From Owenia fusiformis (taxonomy: Eukaryota > Annelida > Polychaeta > Sabellida > Oweniidae): 64,000 nt of DNA. Location of the stretch: positions 680,001-744,000 of the forward strand of contig CAIIXF020000009.1 of the NCBI GenBank assembly GCA_903813345.2, written 5' to 3'. This document shows, one piece after another, positions 10,703 to 21,817 of the stretch. Under the pieces are notes generated by a model. That model was given only the letters and a program-made list of their open reading frames with translations. It had not been told where the DNA came from and did not search any database. Each line of letters starts with the position of its first letter. The stretch's first letter is position 1. The translations under genes and the position numbers were made by a program.

Positions 10703-11744
10703 TATGATAACCTGAGTGCAGTGAACTTCTTTGCATCAGTATTTGTTAAAAGACCCTCATAGATGAGAAATCAATTTTAGATATATGAACAATGATTATT
10801 ATGTAAAATGGCTGGAACAATGGTTTTGTTTATAGATAAATGAAATAGATGTCATGGCATGATAACAGGAAATACAGTTATTCATAAGTTGATTTTAGAT
10901 GTCATAGTTAAAGTCATATTGAGTCATATCATTGATTTTTTGCAGTTTTGATATTAAAATGTGAAAGTTACATAAAATGCATAATTTAAACATAAAATTA
11001 TGTAAAAACATCTTAAAGGGAGTAAAAGGGAAAGTAATGATTGAGAGTTCAATATTTTTTCCAAAAATACAATTTTACAATATTTTGCTCTCATCATTGT
11101 TCATTATTATGCTTATTTCTAAAATGCCAGACAGTTCTGAGTTAATTTCCGGATAATCTTTACTGCAAATAGTTAAAGTGAATGCATGTTTATCAATTTT
11201 AATGACTTATATATTTTTCAGATATCTCTCTTTCCATAGGTACTTTTTTGATTCAGTATATAATTAATTATTTTATTTATTATTAAATGCTGCATTAATT
11301 GGCATATATAAAAATAAAACTCTTCAAAAAAGCAATAAAAACTTGGAAGCACTTCCAAAATGCTGTTCTTTGTGACTAAGATATGTAACATTTGAGTTTT
11401 TTTAATGATATGGATGGTAATGATTTAAATGTGTTCTATTTTGGATATAGTTTACTATGCAGCTGTTTTAAGTGAATCTGTGCCAACTTCAAAACACAAA
11501 GATCCCATATTTGCATTTTGCATATTTACAAACACAATGGCTTACATGTAGATTGTACATGCATTGGAATGGGATCTTTTGATAATGTTTAATGAAAATA
11601 TTAGCACAGTTTAACATTGACATTTGATGTGATAACACTTGCAAACACTTTATAAGGCCATAAGTGCTTATTATCTAGTCTAAACGGATGGTAAAATCAC
11701 ACAATAATGACATTATAAAAGAGAAAATTTGAAACAAAAGAAGA
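10703..11744. other. USH1G upstream region, nothing recognised
   Basis: AT-rich non-coding sequence without recognisable exons. Confidence 0.4.
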
Positions 11745-11747
11745 GAA

Positions 11748-12069
11748 GCTGCAGGAAATAAAGTAAACAGGCATGTAGTTAACACTCTAAATTGTATAGA
11801 AATGCAAGAAAATTAAACACTTCTTTCAAATTTTAGAGAGAAATGGAGTGAAATAAGAAAAACAGACGGACAATTAATGCACTGGGAGACATACACAAAG
11901 GACATGTTTGTCTATCTCTCTGATCTTGTCCATGTTAAAAAATTCTCTTTGGTCATGTATTTTACACTTCATTTCTCTCTAAGATTTGAATAAAGTGTCT
12001 GATTTTCTTGTATTTCTACACAATTTAGAGTATTAACTACATGCCTGTTTACTTTATTCTTTGCTGATT
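11748..12069. mobile_element. Long inverted repeat (arms about 105 bp), probable MITE
   Basis: The left arm (about 11752-11860) containing AAAGTAAACAGGCATGTAG is mirrored by the right arm (about 11965-12060), which reads CTACATGCCTGTTTACTTT. Identity is high but imperfect, and the loop is about 100 bp. It sits about 200 bp upstream of the first USH1G coding exon, so it may influence its promoter or first exon. Confidence 0.75.
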
Positions 12070-12276
12070 CCACTCCATTTCCTGTCATTTGCATTTTAAA
12101 ACATCGGCCTGTGCTATTTTCATTGGGAGAGCTACTCCTATTTACATCTAACCATATGACTACAAGTGTGTTTAATATTTTATTGAAGGTGGGGAACTAC
12201 AGAAGATAACACGGAGGGTGGACATCTAGTCACCTTTAAAGTATAAACAACCCGTGGGCAGGTGCATGAAGAAAAG

Positions 12277-14954
12277 ATGTCAGATCGGTTCCATCGTGCC
12301 GCGAGAGATGGCTATCTTGATATCCTCCATGATGCAACACGTCGTGATTGCAACAAGGAAGATGAGGATGGGATGACGCCAACTCTCTGGGCTGCCTTTT
12401 ATGGCAAACTCGATGCCCTGCGTCTTTTAGTCGGGAGAGGGTAAGAATGATTTAGCATTTCAAAAGAACAATAGAACATCTCTAGTGACAGTGACAGGAT
12501 TCACATTGATGAGGCATTTCAGTAATTTAGGTCAAAAAGGATATTATATAACTATGAGACATATCTCCAAAGTTTCAGTTGAAAAGAATTGTCAAAACAT
12601 AAAGATTTTGGCAGTGTTCTCAAATATTTATTATAAAGTGTTCAAACACAATCCAAAATGTATTGGGACTGACTTAATACATGTAGATTGGAAAGAAAAA
12701 CAAAACATGCAGATTGGCATAGGCTTGTATTTTGAAGTAAACATGAACATTTATGGATTAAAATTGAAACTGAAAAATGTGTTCACATCAGGAGGTGTTC
12801 GGATTAAAGAGAGTGTTAAGATGAACAGGTTTAGTAATGTAAATAAAAGAAATAAATTTGATAAAAATTGACTCAATTGAAAACATTTGTTTTTTCATAA
12901 TGGGTTCATAGCTAACAGCTTATTGATGTATAATGTAATTGTCGAATCCTTAAAGTATTATGTACTAAGTCATGTTATACTGGTAAATGTATTTACTTGA
13001 AGATAAACCAATACCTTGTACATAAGGGATAATTTTCCAAATGTCCTCAAAAGTAGTTTTAATCCCACCCCCTCTTTTGATTTTACTTTGAACAATTAAC
13101 AATGCACTATATGCATTAGTTAGAATTACAAGATCAAAAATATAATAGGACACCTAACTGCAGCGAAGGGGAGTAACTTTTTGCCATTAAAGGATTCAAA
13201 TAAATAGTTCTCTTTATCTTCAGCTTGACATTTTATATTCAGGTTTTATCGATTTTTTATCTCTTAAAATATGTCATCAATAGGTTAAGAGGATGATATA
13301 TACAGATAGTGTTAAGTTCTAAGAATTAAACTTTTATCAATTTTTAAAATACTTTTAAACATTTTAAACATTCTGAGAAGTCAGTGGCTTCCTGAAGAAT
13401 GCATCTGAATAATCTCAAAAGTAGCTGTCATGTTGACCAGTTAGAGTTTCAATATACAAATAAGGACCAGGCACTTATGAAAGCATAAAATTTGATGGAT
13501 GCTATTTTGATTTGATAGCTGAATTTTAATCAACCAATCTGATTAGTCTCCTATTCCTCAGAGTGAGCCAATCCTTGGGATTGGCTCAAAAAGGGGTGCA
13601 CCAAAGCTCTCCCCCTTGGTACGCCCCACACAGTTGGTAAAACTGGCAGAACAACAGAACATATTTACTAACATGTACATAATGATATAATGCTGATTTT
13701 AACATGTAACATTTATTTAATTTATTCTGCTTCAGGGGTGATCCAGACAAATGCGATTTCCTGGGAAATACAGCCCTTCACTGTGCTTGTTCAAATGGAC
13801 ACACAAACGTTGTGTCCTTCCTGGTTGCCTTCGGGGTCAATATGTTTGCCTTGGATAATGACTTTCATATGGCCATAGATATCGCTGCCATGAATGAACA
13901 CATGGAAATCGTGAAGTTCCTGGATAGTGCAATAGCCAAAGCAGGTGGTCTTAACACCAAAACTGTGCAAAAACAGAAAACAAAGGCGTCATTAGATGCC
14001 CAAAAAAGGGTAAAAATATACGAAAAACTCCAGAATAAGGCCCAGAAAAAAGCTGAAAAGGAAGACAGGGAACAGTTTCGAAAAAATAATACCACCTCAA
14101 CAACTGATCAGGCAGATTCATATTCAATAAAAAGTTACCGAGGTAAAAAAGATGAGAAATTCACCCTACCAGGCAGAAATTTATCTACCATAAGTCAAAC
14201 TGGTCCTCGTAATTATTCAGCCCATATTGATCCTGCCAAACGTAAGATCTCAACGGGATCTCGTTTTTCCACTGGAGTTGTAAGTAAAATTCAAGGCAAA
14301 CGTCAACAAGATACCGTAAGTGAATTCCACGTGTCCAACATGCATTCTGGGAAACGCACTCAACGATCACTAAGTGGTTTCAAAAGGGACACTGACGTTT
14401 TATATGTGCCTAAAGCAGATTATGGCTCCGAGGATACTACTGACAGTCGATCAAATGGTGCTAACCAAATAACCGAAAAACCTGAAGTTCCCATGTTCGA
14501 CCGCCCTGGTTTTGGGAACCTTGCATTTTTCTCAAAACCTGGAATAGCCACTGGTTTACAGTCTCTCTCTTCCGACCAAGCAAATGGCAATATAAATAAT
14601 GAAAGGAATATTGAACGAAAATCAAGCGTTACTGACAGTATCGGGTCAGTGAACACCTTAATGCAGCGCATGGAGAACATTCCGTGGAATATGGAAGACA
14701 TTGAAAATTTGGAAGATGACATCGAAGAAGCTTCTCCATTGGAGTTATTCCTGACAATACACAATGTTTCAGACTATATTTCTGTGCTATCGCAAGAGAG
14801 GATGGACATGGAATCGTTGATGCTGTGTTCGGAAGATGATCTAAGAGCAATCGGGATACCATTGGGGCCGAGGAAGAAACTCATCGAGGCTTGTACCAGG
14901 AGAAGAGATGTTCTAAAACAACCGGGTCCTATAGTGGATGATATAATTTTATAA
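12277..14954 (+). CDS. USH1G: USH1G (Sans)/ANKS4B orthologue: ankyrin repeats, SAM domain, PDZ-binding tail
   Basis: This is a scaffold protein; in vertebrates Sans organises hair-bundle/stereocilia complexes with harmonin and myosin VIIa, and ANKS4B does the same in microvilli. Two exons, 12277-12440 and 13736-14954, join in phase across a 1.3-kb intron (donor GTAAGA, acceptor TTCAG) to give 460 aa, against 461 for human USH1G. Residues 1-55 carry HRAARDGYL and [12 protein letters not shown]; ankyrin repeats run to about 125. A basic coiled-coil-like stretch follows, then RSLSGF and the RPGFGNL motif seen in Sans. The SAM domain (about 388-447) ends PLGPRKK, and the C terminus DIIL is a class I PDZ ligand-like tail. 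An in-frame upstream ATG exists at 12262, but MSDRFHRAA aligns with the vertebrate start. Sans fits better than ANKS4B by length and the mid-protein motif. Confidence 0.93.
12441..13735 (+). other. USH1G intron 1
   Basis: Intron bounded by GTAAGA and TTCAG. The open frame at 12485-12871 inside it resembles nothing known and reads as intronic sequence. Confidence 0.8.
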
Positions 14955-15167
14955 TAATTTACGTTTTATCTCTCCTTCTGCCATGGAGTATACTCACGAA
15001 ATTGGTACATAGTCCCCCCTCCCCCGTTGCCCGCTTAAGAGTATACCAAGCTAAACAAACATCATTGAAAAATAGCAGGCCATGGGTCCATATAAACATT
15101 TGAGTTGATCAAGTTAACATAAAACACTTATATGTAATGAGCTCACTGTTAAATACAACATGTGTCT
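14955..15167 (+). other. USH1G 3' UTR
   Basis: Sequence following the TAA stop. No poly(A) signal lies close by; the first clear AATAAA downstream is at about 15814 and another at about 16179, so the 3' UTR could be 0.9-1.2 kb and include the two minisatellites at 15168 and 15553. Confidence 0.4.
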
Positions 15168-15292
15168 AAACTATTTGAGATGGTGGTGTTAAGAAGTACT
15201 TTGCATCTAAAGTATTTGAGATAGTGGTGTTAAGAAGTACTTTGCATCTAAAGTATTTGAGATAGTGGTGTTAAGAAGAGCTTTGCAATTGA
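15168..15292. repeat. Tandem repeat, about 44 bp x 3
   Basis: The unit reads CTAAAGTATTTGAGATAGTG followed by GTGTTAAGAAGTACTTTGCA, three copies with few changes. Confidence 0.85.
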
Positions 15293-15549
15293 GTAGATAT
15301 GTGTGGGTAAACACTAAAGCATATGGGTATATATTTTAGTCTGTTTGTGTATAAACACTAAGTGTTCAATACTTTTTAGCATTTTCATGGTAAGTGGTAA
15401 TATTCAATTTGAATACTACCTAGATTTTGATAGATATTTAGAAGAACTCAATTTTAATACTGTTTAGCATTAGACCAAAAATTGGTAAAAATACTCCATG
15501 TGAAATACCTAAAGTATCTGATTAGTGAAACTATACTGACAGGCATTGT

Positions 15550-15665
15550 CATGTTCAATACTTAATGTTCAATACTTAATGTTCAATACTTAATGTTCAA
15601 TACTTAATGTTCAATACTTAATGTTCAGTACTTAATGTTCAATACTTAATGTTCAGTACTTATGT
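15550..15665. repeat. Tandem repeat, 14 bp x about 8
   Basis: The unit TTCAATACTTAATG repeats about eight times with single-base variants (TTCAGTACTTAATG). Confidence 0.9.
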
Positions 15666-16769
15666 CATGTTATTGAAGTATTCCTTGAATACGTTATGCC
15701 TTTTTTTGGTAGTATACTATGTTCAATACTTTTGAAAAATATTAGGATTTTACCATACTAATCACCTAAATGCCTAAGGCCATGGCCAATAATAAGTGTT
15801 GAACAAACAGATTAATAAAACTACATTAGTATAAAAAATTACATTTTTACAATTTATGCAATAATTAATGTGAATCTTGAATCATATTTGTGCAATTAAT
15901 CATGGCAATGATTGCTTAACATAGGACTCTAATAGGACCCATTTAGTACTTTAATATGGTCTTATATTAGGTCCAAGTTGGGGCACTGCTTTTTGTTCTT
16001 TTACACTTTCAAAATGTAATTTATACAGCTGATACTTCTCTTCACTAAGAGCAGAAAATTATTTTCATATTTCTGAATAGTATTTTGTTGAATAAGCTTA
16101 TGGATTGATATTGTTATTGTAGAATCATAGATGTCGGTGAACTATATATTGTGGAATCATACATATACATGTACAATAAAATGTAAAACCATTGAAGTAT
16201 TGCACATTATATTGTAGAATCATAGATGTATTGTAGAATTATTTACATACAGTAAATGTATAAAATATTGTAGAACTATATATTACTTGAATGCACATTA
16301 TTGAAATACAATAATATTGTACAATCAAATTATTTTATAGAATTACATAGTACTTAATTGTAGATTCAGATTGTATATTTAGATTGAACGCATTAAGTAA
16401 GTAATATGTTGTAGAATCATATATATTGTAGGATAATGTAGAGTTTGTAGAATCATGAAATGGTAAGTTCACATACAAGGTCATTTAATAAGTTCACGGA
16501 AAATGCTCTTATTTCAAAAGTTTTATTGAACAACCTGGTGTATGTGTTTGTCTGGATTTTTGTAAAATGATTGACACATACATACATCTATTTTACAGAG
16601 AATATTAATCAATAATGGTATTTGTTTCAAAGATTCAAGTCAGACTGCTTGTAGTATAATCAGACATGTCAGAAGCTCATCAGCAATTTCTTAAAGTATG
16701 ACCCACCATTTTAAGGAACCACTGTTGAACCACTGATTCTATGGCAATTTGCTTGAATTTTTGCTTTTT
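15666..16769. other. AT-rich non-coding, possible USH1G 3' UTR end
   Basis: Contains candidate poly(A) signals AATAAA at about 15814 and 16179 on the plus strand and many TTGTAGAATCATA-like short repeats (about 16120-16460). No gene was recognised. Confidence 0.4.
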
Positions 16770-16774
16770 CTGTC

Positions 16775-16905
16775 ACCACCAAGTGGTGACAAATTGTTAT
16801 ATTCACCATCTTTTTTTGTGGATGGTGTTTGGTGATTGGCATTTATTGTTTGGCATCTGTAAGAAATGGCAGGTGGTGACACTTTACCTATTAATGCCTT
16901 GTTGT
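16775..16905. mobile_element. GTCACCAC...GTGGTGAC repeat family, copy 1
   Basis: Contains TGTCACCACCAAGTGGTGAC (a near-palindrome), then CACCATC, TGTTTGGTGATTGGCA and a final GGTGGTGACA. Related copies lie at about 18338-18510, 26090-26140, 44275-44325 and 44720-44840. A short dispersed non-autonomous repeat, class unknown. Confidence 0.55.
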
Positions 16906-17348
16906 TATCATATTTAGGGTAAAAATATATTTAATACAAGCACTGGTGATCCGCTCGATTATGCCGGTTTGTTTCGGTAACAAAATGTCGTAACATCTAA
17001 GGTACGATTTTTCTTTTTTCCTTATTTCACACGTTGCAGGCAGAACTCCTACGACATTTTTATCACAAATGTATATCAGTAGCATATGTTTTAGAAAGGA
17101 CACAATAATAACCTTGTTATGTATTTTTAATGAGACAACATGTATTTTTGATAACTCTGCTGCAATTTCAAAGAATTGTTGCATACATTCCTAATAGAAG
17201 TGTAGTACTACATGTACATGTAATACATGTACCTGTATGTCTGTACATTTTTCCCATGTTAACAATCTTGAAATGTGAACTCAATTTAATCACGTTTGGA
17301 CAGTTGTAGTTGTGTTCAGATGAGGATTTACTGCATATGAAATAGGAT

Positions 17349-17690
17349 TACAGTAAAACCTTTCTAAGTGGAACACCTTTGGTACCTCTAAAATGTGATC
17401 CACTTGGGAGATGTTACATTAACATTAAGTCAGCTGGTCTTGGGACTCTGAAAAGTGTTCCACTAAGAGAGGTGTTCCACTTGAAGAGGTGTTCCACTTG
17501 TAGAGGTGTTCGACTTGAAGAGGTGTTCCACTTGAAGAAGTGTTCCACTTGTAGAGGTGTTCCACTTGAAGAGGTGTTCAACTTGTAGAGGTGTTCGACT
17601 TGAAGAGGTGTTCCACTTGTAGAGGTGTTCCACTTGTAGAGGTGTTCCACTTCAAGAGGTGTTCCACTTTACAGCTTTCACAGTATATCC
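17349..17690. mobile_element. Pogo-like MITE internally expanded with an 18-bp minisatellite
   Basis: The left end TACAGTAAAACC is followed by AAGTGGAACACC, as in the related copies. The middle (about 17455-17670) holds about 12 copies of an 18-bp unit GAGGTGTTCCACTTGTA with A/G and C/G variants. The right end is a degenerate CAGCTTTCACAGTATA. The unit length (18, a multiple of 3) opens frames on both strands that are not genes. Confidence 0.65.
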
Positions 17691-17699
17691 AGAAACAGC

Positions 17700-18337
17700 A
17701 TTATATTCAAACAGCACTGAAGTATGTTTTGCTGTCAAGTTAATTTCTTATTTCCTTGAAGAATGTTATAAATGTAATGATTATCTCATTGTTTTGTTTC
17801 TCATTTTATGATTGGTTGATCAGGCATCACATGGCATTAAATATCTTTTGATAATTCCATGTGTTGCTTCCTGGTGATTGGGAAATAAGCAAGCCTAATT
17901 TGGAAAAGTGAATATTTCCTAAACTTTGTTTTTTTAATGTTCCTTCTCCCTAGTTCCAGAATGAGAACAGAACAATGAATGATAAAACAAATATTTCATT
18001 CCCTTTTCAGGAAATGACCTTTGTCTTTTTCAGAAGTAATATTTCCCTTGCCCATCATTGGGGAATACACTTGTGAATGATACAGAGGTAATAACTGAAA
18101 AGAGAATGAAATATTTGTAAAATATAATGATATAAAAAATAATAATATATGGTTATCTAGTACATTTACACACATGGACTTCCAATTATAAAATTGCAGT
18201 TCTGACTTTTTGATCATGATTCCAATTGAAATAAATAAATTATGTATACAAATGAAAAGGATTAATTGTTGGTTATATCAATATTGAGCCTCAGATACTT
18301 TCAAAATATGTTGGACTGGTGTTATCTTAGATGTTTT
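17700..18337. other. Intergenic between USH1G and SLC38A10, nothing recognised
   Basis: AT-rich with no recognised gene. The genes on either side are convergent. Confidence 0.4.
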
Positions 18338-18510
18338 TATGTGACCACCAGAAGTAGTGACATATTGTTAAAGTTTCCATTTTTTGTGAGTGGTGTTGGG
18401 TGTTTGGTGTTCCGCATTTTATTTGGCATCTTAACAGCATTCAGCATCCATAACAAATTACAAAAGCTTTTGCATGTTAATGCTTGTCTTTCTTGCTGTA
18501 TTCTGGACAG
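18338..18510. mobile_element. GTCACCAC repeat family, copy 2
   Basis: Shares GTGACCACCAGAAGTAGTGACA, the ATTTTTTGTGAGTGGTGTT block and TTTGGCATCTTAACAG with the copy at 16775. Diverged. Confidence 0.5.
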
Positions 18511-18779
18511 AAATGGAGAGTAAGTAATTGATTTGTTTGAAAAAAGGCAACTGATATTAGTGGAGATTTGGAGGCCAATGAAATAAACGAAGTTCATACA
18601 GCCTTTAAGATTAACTTGCATTTTGATAATGTCTTGGGACTGAATATCACGTCATCCCTGAATATCAACCCTTTTTCAGACCCAGTGATAGAATTGTTTA
18701 TCAAAAATTTTCTTGAGATTTTAGGCACTTGAACGTACTAATGTAACACTTTTATAAGAGACAATAAAATCAGTTTTAA

Positions 18780-20998
18780 GCATTTTATTTATTTACAAAA
18801 ATTATACATTCTGTACATGTAAGATAATGACGCTCCCTTTGTCCTAATCACCACTTAAAGGCTTATCTTCAACTCCCCCAGTTTTTGTGCAATATGTGAT
18901 TTTATAGACCCAGGGAAAAAAATCTCTCTGTATATACATAAACTTATTACTATTTTTCCCTAGGCCTATGGTGAAAAATATATCCAAACATTACATTAAC
19001 AGTCGTTGTCCATCTTTATTTTACATAACCATTGTATTGTATCCAATTTAAGAACAGAAATAAAAGAAAATTGTCTTTAGAATAATTGGACCACCTTATA
19101 GCAGTTCACATTGACTGGCAATTTGAGGTTGTAATGGACTTTAGTGAAGATGTTTCTGAACAATCTTAGTTTAAATAAAGAGGAGCAATATCCCGTACTT
19201 CATATCTTCGTGTCAATATGAAAAAATTCATCTTATAAAATTCAAAATTCAATTAAAATTCATATAAGATTCTTATGAGGTTCATCCGTTAATTCTGGGG
19301 TACATTCCATCTTTTTGATTGCCATGGCAATAAAATGTGATTTATTCAACAAAATCTCCAGAGTTTCATCTTGACATGGAGATCTGAGCATTCTGGGGTA
19401 TTTCCTCTCTTGTTCAACTAGATCATTTATCAACATGGGAAATAGATCAAAGAAAGATGGCAGTAGTGGTCTGTCAAAAAAATCTTAAGACAGATAGTGC
19501 TGCCATCTTTCTGTCAACCTAGAGTCACCAGCATAAAGAGGTCTATCAACTTTTTAACATTTTCAGACAATACATGAAAGGACCTCTACAACGGGAAGGA
19601 AAATACATATTTATGATATTTCTTCTTATAAAATAAATAAAATTTATATGAATTAATAATTATATTCCAACACATTGGAAAACAATTCATGACAATTTCT
19701 ATACACTACAATACATGACAAAGCCTTCATAATTATCAAAATGGCCATTTAATTTTCATCACCTGCAAATGGTTACAAAACATCAACAGCTCATGCCAGT
19801 CACAAAAATGAAGGCTGTAATAATACTCACGACCAATCCACCATTTATTGGTGTTGCCATAATTAAAATGAATCGACAATTAATAATTAATGATATATAC
19901 AATTAAATTTCAACATACAATACATTGTACTCCTGGATTGTAAAACAATGATCTCATTTATAAGGAAATGTCCTTATTACAGTACTCCAAATAACTATTT
20001 CAATTTTGATGTTTCAAAACCACTCTCCTGAAAATACAAAGGCCCATAAATATTGCCTTTGAAAAAACTGCTCACTTTTTTAGCAGCATGAAAAGTGCAA
20101 ATTATTAGGGATCAATTTCTAAATTCACTATGTAACAAATTTTAAGTGATGTAAATACTACAAGAATTAAGGCATCTTGTTTTTGCCCCACCCCTCCTTT
20201 CTATTCCATCTACACCCCCTCCCCCATAATTTTGGCTACCAGAATTCGACTTTTGGATATGTATCAGAATCTGTTAAAGTGTGGCAATTAAAAAAATAAA
20301 TCAACTTCTCATAACTCTCTGAACTATTGTAATTGAGATTAAACACTGACATATTTTGATATTGCTATCCAATACTAATACTAATACAATACTGTCAGTT
20401 GCCAAACTAATGGAGGGGGGGGTGTATATTTAAGGAAAAATTAAGAGGGGAAGGGTGACAAAGAATTCATGCAAACACTCGAAAATGAGTAAAAGGCACT
20501 CTAGGGCGCATTGAAGCCTCATTGAGGCAAGCTATTTGAATGTTTGACCACACAGTTCAAACTACAATTGAACATTCATAAGTGATAAAATCACAATGAA
20601 ACACATCACAATCTACCACAATCTATACATTACTGTATATGCTGGTTTTAAGATGTGCATAAGTCACGGCTCGATAAAATCAACAATATTTATACATTTG
20701 AAATGGTCAAAGCCATATGAACTTTATCAAATGAGAAATACCAAATCGCATTTTCTTCATTTTAACTTTTTACACCAATATTTGTAAGCAAGTCTTTGAA
20801 TGTAAATCTCCTTATACGTCCTAACCTGCAATTGAATAAACTCCATAGCATACCCCTGACCTGCCATTAAATAGTACCTCCCTGACCTGCCCTGATTATA
20901 CCTCCTAACCTGGCCCTGAATAATATCTCCCTAACATATCCCTGAATATCCTCTAACCTGCCCCTGAATAACCCCCTAGCCTACTCCTGAATATCCCC
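18780..20998 (-). other. Candidate SLC38A10 3' UTR
   Basis: On the minus strand this follows the TAG stop of the last SLC38A10 exon. Overlapping AATAAA signals occur on the minus strand at about 18793-18784, a plausible cleavage region. The part next to the stop (about 20820-21000) is an imperfect CCTAACCTGCCCCTGAATA tandem repeat. No gene was recognised on either strand. Confidence 0.4.
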
Positions 20999-21817
20999 CT
21001 AACCTGCCCCTGCAGCATTCTTAATACCGTCCTGCAGCTTCTGTTGTAGCCCAACATCCTTGAGTATTTCATTTACAACCTCATTGGCCAAAACTTTATG
21101 CTCTTCTCCAACTTGTCCCTGTTGCACATTTTGCTGTTGAGCATTTTGGTGTTGAGCATTTTGCTGCTGCACATTTTGCTGTTGCACATTTTGCAGAGGA
21201 ATGTTTTGTGCTTGCACATTCTGGGCTATATTAGGATTCCCTTGATTATTTTGTACAATATTTGGTTCATTTTTAACAGGGATATTTTGCTGGATAGGTT
21301 GCTGTGCATTGTTTCCAACAGGCTGTTGTGCATTGTTTCCAACAGGCTGTTGTGCATTGTTTCCAACAGGCTGTTGTGCATTGTTTCCAACAGGCTGTTG
21401 TGCATTGTTTAGAATAGCTTGTTGCTGTGCATTGTCTACCACAGGTTTTTGCACATTTTGAATACCAACAGGCTGTTGTGCAATATTTTGCTGCGCAACA
21501 TTTTGCTGTCCTTGTATATTTTGCTGCACTTGCTGTTTAAGATCCTCTAGATTTTGCTGCTCTTTTTGCTGCTGCTGTTGCTGCTGCTGTTGATTTGCTA
21601 ATTTAGCTGCATCTATGGCTAGCTGCTGTTTTTCTAACTCTGCTTTCTGTTTTTCAAGTTCCTCTTTCTGTTTTTTCTCTAACTCTTCTTGCTCTTTCTG
21701 TTGTTTTTCTCGCTCTTTCTCCTGCTTCTCTTTGGCTTTCTCCTCTTTTTCAATAGCTTTCTCAATTTCATGCTCTTTCTTATGTTCCTTCAGTTCGTTG
21801 ATCAACTCCTTTTGCTC
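20999..21817 (-). CDS. SLC38A10: SLC38A10 last exon: coiled coil and Asn/Gln-rich repeat tail
   Basis: Acceptor TTTTTCAG precedes 21817; stop TAG at 21001-20999. It encodes 272 residues: a Lys/Glu/Gln-rich coiled coil (about the first 85 residues, many EKEREKQ-type heptads), a nine-glutamine run, then a low-complexity region with four tandem NNAQQPVG octapeptides (24-bp DNA repeat at about 21304-21412) and several QQNVQ repeats. It ends in a short non-repetitive segment with [15 protein letters not shown]. The glutamine tail is much richer than in the vertebrate protein. Phase 0 from the preceding exon at 23005. Confidence 0.9.
   Translation of the reverse strand, partial: EQKELINELKEHKKEHEIEKAIEKEEKAKEKQEKEREKQQKEQEELEKKQKEELEKQKAELEKQQLAIDAAKLANQQQQQQQQQKEQQNLEDLKQQVQQNIQGQQNVAQQNIAQQPVGIQNVQKPVVDNAQQQAILNNAQQPVGNNAQQPVGNNAQQPVGNNAQQPVGNNAQQPIQQNIPVKNEPNIVQNNQGNPNIAQNVQAQNIPLQNVQQQNVQQQNAQHQNAQQQNVQQGQVGEEHKVLANEVVNEILKDVGLQQKLQDGIKNAAGAG

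Noticed and set aside
12485-12871. 128-codon frame after USH1G exon 1
   Set aside because: Lies between a good donor and the matching phase-correct acceptor at 13735; composition is intronic.
17379-17650. Frames with repeated GVPLEEVF and GTPLQVEH
   Set aside because: Products of an 18-bp minisatellite inside a MITE, open on both strands.
21098-21412. Plus-strand frame rich in Leu and SNRLLCIV repeats
   Set aside because: Antisense of the NNAQQPVG repeat region of the SLC38A10 last exon.
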